Shown piece after piece: positions 36,607 through 39,900 of a stretch of 39,900 bases of DNA. Within the stretch, counting starts at the first letter, position 1. Each line of letters begins with the position of its first letter. The notes under the pieces are model-generated. The model worked only from the letters and a program-made list of their open reading frames with translations, was not told the origin of the DNA and did not search any database. A program made the position numbers and the translations under genes. Location: positions 1 to 39,900 of the forward strand of contig JACZVL010000005.1 in the NCBI GenBank assembly GCA_022572685.1, in the 5' to 3' direction. The DNA comes from Pseudomonadota bacterium (lineage in GTDB: Bacteria > Pseudomonadota > Alphaproteobacteria > Kiloniellales > J153).

Positions 36607-37639
36607 GCTCGGCAAGGGGCAGGTTGACCAGCAGGTTCTGGGGCTTGAGGCGCAGGCTCCCGTCCGGGGTCATGGCCATGGCCAGGTAGACCGGGCGCCC
36701 GGCGATGTCGGCGGCCATCACGCTGGGGTCGGCGAACTCGAGCCGGAACAGGGCGAGCAGGCGGGCCAGGCGCGCCTCGCCGACCTCGACTCCGTTGTAG
36801 AGGTCGTTGAGCAGGGCGCTGCCCTCGGCGTCCAGGCCGACGTGCCAGACCCATTTCTCGTCGGCGATGGTCTGGACCGGCTGGATCGAGACCGAAAGGT
36901 CGAGGAAGTGCCCGACCCAGGCCTCCAGGACCCGGCACAGGGCGTCCAGCCCGGCGCCGGCGAAGTTCAGGTTGAGCACGGTGTCGTAGCGCTGGTCGCG
37001 GGTCCAGTAGAGCGCCGCGTTGGTCTCGTCGAGCACGTCGAGCTGGACCGTGCGCAGCGGCGCCTGGGCCTCCACGATCAGGCGGCCGAGGGAGCCGAAG
37101 CCGCCGCTGGTGGCGTGCATCTCCACGGTCTCGGCGTCGGCCGCCATGACGTGGCCGTCGTTGATCGTGACCTTCTGCTCGCGGAACAAAAGCTCGCCGG
37201 CGCGCGCCCGCAGGCCGTCCTCGCAATCCTCGAGCACGGCGCGCAGGATGACGTGCGCCAGCTGGTCGATGAACAGCGGCGGCACCGGGATCGCGTCGCC
37301 GCCTGGGGCGTCGCCTTCGTCCGCCGGCAGGAACAGTCGCAGATAGCACTCCTCCAGAGTGCTGGCCGCGGCCAGGCGGTCGCGAAAGGCGAGCACGACC
37401 CGGTAGTTGTCGCGCGCGTCGGAATCGGCGAGCCCGGCCAGGCGCGCCTCCGAGACCGCCTCGCGGGGATTGGCGAGCAGCGCCGCGTGGAGCGCCCGCT
37501 CGGCGGCGCAGGACTCCTCGACCGGGCGCAGCTCCGGGCGCAGGAAGTAGGCGCGCAGGAAATCATCCCCCACGGCGAGGTGTCCCTGGGGCCCCGGTTC
37601 CAGCAGGCGATAGCCCGAGTCGGTCCAAAAATCCGGCAT
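36599..37639 (-). CDS. DUF6352-like conserved alphaproteobacterial protein
   Basis: A 346-aa soluble protein beginning MPDFWTDSGYRLLEPGPQGHLAVGDDFLRAYFLRPEL. It resembles a conserved alphaproteobacterial family that I recall as DUF6352, with no known activity. No signal peptide, transmembrane helix or catalytic motif is seen. Several acidic stretches and a C-terminal GRPVYLAMAMTPDGSLRLKPQNLLVNLPL are visible. I set the start at ATG 37639 because the family begins MPDFW; ATG 37699 would add 20 residues. It is divergent from NDUFA12 across 74 bases and followed by the overlapping EamA gene. Confidence 0.75.
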   Translation of the reverse strand: MPDFWTDSGYRLLEPGPQGHLAVGDDFLRAYFLRPELRPVEESCAAERALHAALLANPREAVSEARLAGLADSDARDNYRVVLAFRDRLAAASTLEECYLRLFLPADEGDAPGGDAIPVPPLFIDQLAHVILRAVLEDCEDGLRARAGELLFREQKVTINDGHVMAADAETVEMHATSGGFGSLGRLIVEAQAPLRTVQLDVLDETNAALYWTRDQRYDTVLNLNFAGAGLDALCRVLEAWVGHFLDLSVSIQPVQTIADEKWVWHVGLDAEGSALLNDLYNGVEVGEARLARLLALFRLEFADPSVMAADIAGRPVYLAMAMTPDGSLRLKPQNLLVNLPLAERA

Positions 37640-37713
37640 GGCCGCTTCTATATGGACTGAGCGGCGGTGAGGTGCAATATTCCCCCGCGCCCGCGACAAA
37701 AATTGAGGATTCG

Positions 37714-38094
37714 ATGGCAGGCACCTCGCTCGGCACGCGGCTCTACACCTGGCTCAAAGGCGAGGCGGTCGGCAGCGACAGCTTCGGCAACCGCTATTTC
37801 CGGGAGAAGGGCGGTGGCAAGGTGCACCCCGACTCGATTCGCAAGGAGCGGCGCTGGGTCCTCTACAACGGCGAGGTCGAGGCCAGCCGGGTGCCGCCGG
37901 ACTGGCACGGCTGGCTGCACCACACCGTGGCCGAGCCGCCGCCCCCCGGGGGCCCGGCCCGGCGGCCCTGGGAGAAGGCGCACCTGCCGAACCTGACCGG
38001 CACCGGGGCGGCCTATCTGCCGCCCGGCCATACCCTGTCCGGCGGCAAGCGCGCGCGCGGCACCGGCGACTACGAGCCCTGGACGCCGGAATAA
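37714..38094 (+). CDS. NADH:ubiquinone oxidoreductase subunit NDUFA12 homologue
   Basis: A 126-aa supernumerary subunit of respiratory complex I (B17.2/NDUFA12), found in alphaproteobacteria and mitochondria. Diagnostic stretches are LYTWLKGEAVGSDSFGNRYF, ERRWVLYNGEVEASRVPPDWHGWLHH and PWEKAHLPNLTGTGAAYLP. It binds near the NDUFS6 subunit on the matrix-equivalent side (known). ATG 37714 is preceded by GAGG five bases upstream; upstream in-frame sequence lacks family character. The gene order NDUFA12 - MlaD - DUF2155 is conserved in many alphaproteobacteria. Confidence 0.95.
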   Translation: MAGTSLGTRLYTWLKGEAVGSDSFGNRYFREKGGGKVHPDSIRKERRWVLYNGEVEASRVPPDWHGWLHHTVAEPPPPGGPARRPWEKAHLPNLTGTGAAYLPPGHTLSGGKRARGTGDYEPWTPE

Positions 38095-38140
38095 CGCCCC
38101 GAGCGGGCGGAACGCGCGGGAAAGCACGAGGGAGACCGTA

Positions 38141-38608
38141 ATGCAACGGAACGTGATCGAGACCGTGATGGGCGGGGTGGTGCTCATCGTTGCCGCCATG
38201 TTCGTCGGCATCGCCTTCCGAAGCGGCACCGTGACCACGCCGGCCGGCTACCAGGTCACCGCCGAGTTCGACGACGCCTCGGGCATGGGGCCGGGCAGCG
38301 AGGTGCGCATGTCGGGCGTCAAGATCGGCACGGTGTACAGCCAGGAACTGGACCCGGAAACCTATTTCGCCGTGGTCACCCTGAACATCTCCGATGCGAT
38401 CAGGCTGCCGCGCGACACCTCGGCCCGGATCATCTCCGATGGCCTCCTGGGCAGCAACTTCATCGCACTCGAGCCCGGCGGCGACGAGGAGATGATTCCG
38501 CCCGGTGGCGAGATCACCTTCACCCAGGGCTCGATCAACGTGGTCGACCTGCTCGGCCGCTTCATCTTCAGCGCCGCCGCGGTCGGCGGCGACAAAAAGG
38601 CGGATTGA
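38141..38608 (+). CDS. mlaD: Outer-membrane lipid asymmetry protein MlaD
   Basis: A 155-aa MCE-domain protein. One N-terminal helix (ETVMGGVVLIVAAMFVGIAF) anchors it in the inner membrane, and residues about 38-120 form the MCE domain (YQVTAEFDDASGMGPGSEVRMSGVKIGTV...LPRDTSARIISDGLLGSNFIALEPGG). MlaD forms a hexameric ring in the periplasm that carries phospholipids between MlaC and the MlaFE transporter (known). A GAGGGAG sequence precedes the ATG. The stop overlaps the next gene's start. Confidence 0.94.
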   Translation: MQRNVIETVMGGVVLIVAAMFVGIAFRSGTVTTPAGYQVTAEFDDASGMGPGSEVRMSGVKIGTVYSQELDPETYFAVVTLNISDAIRLPRDTSARIISDGLLGSNFIALEPGGDEEMIPPGGEITFTQGSINVVDLLGRFIFSAAAVGGDKKAD

Positions 38609-39156
38609 CGGCGGACGCGATCAAGACCGGGCTGGCCCGACCCGTGACCCTCGAGAAGCATCGCCGCGCGGCTCCAGTTCCCCGGTCCCGGGCCGCCGCC
38701 CTGATTGGACTGGGTCTGGCGCTGGGCGCCGGCCCGGCCGCGGGCCAGGAAGCGGGCCAGGAGGCCGGGCGCCTGGGCGCCATCCTGCAGGGCCTGGACA
38801 AGACCACGGCGCGGGTCTCGACCATCGAGGCGCCGCTCGATCGGCCGGCGCGCTTCGGCACCCTCCAGATCGTCGCCCGCGCCTGCCACAAGAAGCCGCC
38901 GACCGAAACCCCGGAGAGCGCGGCGTTCCTGGAGATCGTCGATATCCGTCCGGATTCGCCCGCGATCCCGGTGTTTACCGGCTGGATGTTCGCCTCCTCC
39001 CCGTCGGTCTCGGCGATGGAGCACCCGGTCTATGACGTCTGGGTTATCGACTGCCGCGCGATCGCACCGCCCGAGGTGGATATCGAGGCGGCGCCCGAGG
39101 CCGGGGCGGCCGGGGAGGCCACGACCCCCGATCTCGGCGAACCGCAGGTACAGTGA
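38605..39156 (+). CDS. DUF2155 domain-containing secreted protein
   Basis: A 183-aa protein with a signal-like hydrophobic segment at about 30-47 (AAALIGLGLALGAGPAAGQ). The DUF2155 domain occupies about 60-150: GLDKTTARVSTIEAPLDRPARFGTLQIVARACHKKPPTETPESAAFLEIVD...VFTGWMFASSPSVSAMEHPVYDVWVIDC, including the conserved Cys pair that probably forms a disulfide. It acts in the periplasm; function unknown. The start is TTG at 38605, overlapping mlaD by four bases. In related genomes aat and accC often follow; here they do not. Confidence 0.85.
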   Translation: MTADAIKTGLARPVTLEKHRRAAPVPRSRAAALIGLGLALGAGPAAGQEAGQEAGRLGAILQGLDKTTARVSTIEAPLDRPARFGTLQIVARACHKKPPTETPESAAFLEIVDIRPDSPAIPVFTGWMFASSPSVSAMEHPVYDVWVIDCRAIAPPEVDIEAAPEAGAAGEATTPDLGEPQVQ

Positions 39157-39174
39157 CGCCGGGCCGGAATCTGC

Positions 39175-39214
39175 CCTAGGAAACGCCTGTATTTCCTAGG
39201 AAACGCCTGCATTT
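39175..39214. repeat. Two 20-bp tandem repeats
   Basis: CCTAGGAAACGCCTGTATTT and the same with C at base 16 are adjacent in the 171-base gap after the DUF2155 gene. A palindromic CCTAGG begins each unit. A GTTAAC site follows. No gene or terminator is visible in this gap. Confidence 0.9.
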
Positions 39215-39333
39215 CGGACGGTTAACGAATTCAAGAAGTCTCCGGCCTACTCTGCCCCAGGGCAGCCCGGCGGAGTGGGTCCGAATCGGCGGTTCGGGCG
39301 CCCGTTGCGCTGGGTCCAAGCCGAGGGATGGTC

Positions 39334-39867
39334 ATGACTGCAGGGTGGGACAGCGCGGAGAATACCGACCGGCCGGGCCCGGCGGAAGGCCAGCCGAGCC
39401 ATTCGCGCACCCTCGCGCGCCTGGTGAAGGGCAAGAACATCAACCCGGAGACCCTGCTCGCGACCGACTACCTCAATCACTTCAACGAAATCGTCATGCT
39501 GATCGACATGGTGCCGACGATGCTGGAGTGTTTCGAGGACGCCAAGGCCTGGGCTCCCAAGAGCTACGAGCAGCACTTCCAGGACAGCGTGTTCGCCGAC
39601 AAGGCCCTCGCGATCCTGGCCTACCAAAACGCGCCGACGCAGTACCGCGAGCCCTTCGACGACACCGTGGCCGCGATGAACGTCCTGGTCGCCCAGGGCC
39701 TGACCGCCATCGAGGCGTCGATCGCGACCGGCGAGCCGGGCCGCATCGAACTGGCCGTGAGCGAGGTCTCGCGCAAACTGCAGTCCCGCATCGACAGGTG
39801 CTCGGCCATCATCAACGGCCACACCGCCAAGCTCGACCAGTCCGGCGTCGACGCGCTGTTCGATTGA
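39334..39867 (+). CDS. Conserved alphaproteobacterial hypothetical protein
   Basis: A 177-aa soluble, mostly helical protein with no signal peptide or transmembrane helix. The N-terminal 30 residues are polar and disordered-looking (SAENTDRPGPAEGQPSHSRT); the core ATDYLNHFNEIVMLIDMVPTMLECFEDAKAWAPKSYEQHFQDSVFADKALAILAY and ASIATGEPGRIELAVSEVSRKLQSRIDRCSAIINGH form amphipathic helices. I do not recognise a functional family, though the core looks well conserved. ATG 39334 is preceded by GAGGG at a good distance; ATG 39328 is too close to it. It is followed by 33 bases to the window end. Confidence 0.75.
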   Translation: MTAGWDSAENTDRPGPAEGQPSHSRTLARLVKGKNINPETLLATDYLNHFNEIVMLIDMVPTMLECFEDAKAWAPKSYEQHFQDSVFADKALAILAYQNAPTQYREPFDDTVAAMNVLVAQGLTAIEASIATGEPGRIELAVSEVSRKLQSRIDRCSAIINGHTAKLDQSGVDALFD

Positions 39868-39900
39868 CGGGGACGGCGCGCCAAACCGCGGCGGTCCTTA

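Overview
The window looks like chromosomal DNA of a high-G+C alphaproteobacterium, probably of the Rhodospirillales or a neighbouring order (inference). The evidence is a CcrM-type GANTC methyltransferase with GANTC sites and a CtrA-like box upstream, a clpS-clpA pair, the NDUFA12 / mlaD / DUF2155 cluster, a B12-dependent class II ribonucleotide reductase, and very strong third-position G/C. No rRNA, tRNA or CRISPR array was seen. Genes are dense on both strands, and most intergenic gaps are under 300 bases.

Layout. 1-5.3 kb: the 3' end of an APH-type phosphotransferase, a PA0069-type radical SAM protein, a CPA2 cation:proton antiporter and RNase HII. The 5' end and upstream DNA of the antiporter gene are present twice as a 196-bp direct repeat. 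The two copies bracket a lower-G+C phytanoyl-CoA-dioxygenase-like gene, so a cargo gene appears to have been inserted. 5.3-10.2 kb: ccrM with its control region, an inverted-repeat element, a PAS-GGDEF protein with a broken active site, a cluster of 36-bp repeats, a D-Ala-D-Ala carboxypeptidase fused in frame to what looks like the C-terminal domain of MutY, and a lipoprotein. 10.3-14.9 kb: clpS-clpA, an alpha-methylacyl-CoA racemase-like gene and a secreted HExxH protein. 14.9-20.2 kb: a three-gene signalling operon on the minus strand (periplasmic molybdopterin-fold protein, triple-PAS hybrid kinase with a dead receiver, CheY-like regulator) and a FemAB-like acyltransferase. 20.2-23 kb: a 55-aa zinc-ribbon protein, relics of an insertion sequence and of a histidine kinase, then gamma-glutamylputrescine-synthetase-like and RidA genes.

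23-26.9 kb is a metal-responsive cassette. A MerR protein with the three-cysteine spacing of mercury MerR overlaps a secreted HMA-domain protein. An outer-membrane beta-barrel and an anchored NHL propeller follow on the same strand. Both the merR promoter and the promoter of a separate DUF7482-like secreted gene carry a near-copy of the classical mer operator (both share TTGACTCCGTAC). No merA, merT or merB is present, so this looks like a non-reductive mercury or soft-metal response.

27-30.7 kb holds a second unusual locus. A 64-aa peptide with an N-terminal LEERIAPS tag is followed by one polypeptide that joins a PqqD-like domain, an M50 intramembrane protease and a HlyD-type periplasmic adaptor. 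This suggests a leader-guided peptide maturation and export system. YqaA-like and ABM-fold genes follow. 30.8-37.6 kb: an ABM protein, a hotdog thioesterase, nrdJ (with putative paired NrdR boxes and an exact TTAA-N7-TTAA CtrA-type box containing a GANTC site), an EamA transporter and a DUF6352-like gene. 37.7-39.9 kb: NDUFA12, MlaD, a DUF2155 protein and a conserved alphaproteobacterial hypothetical.
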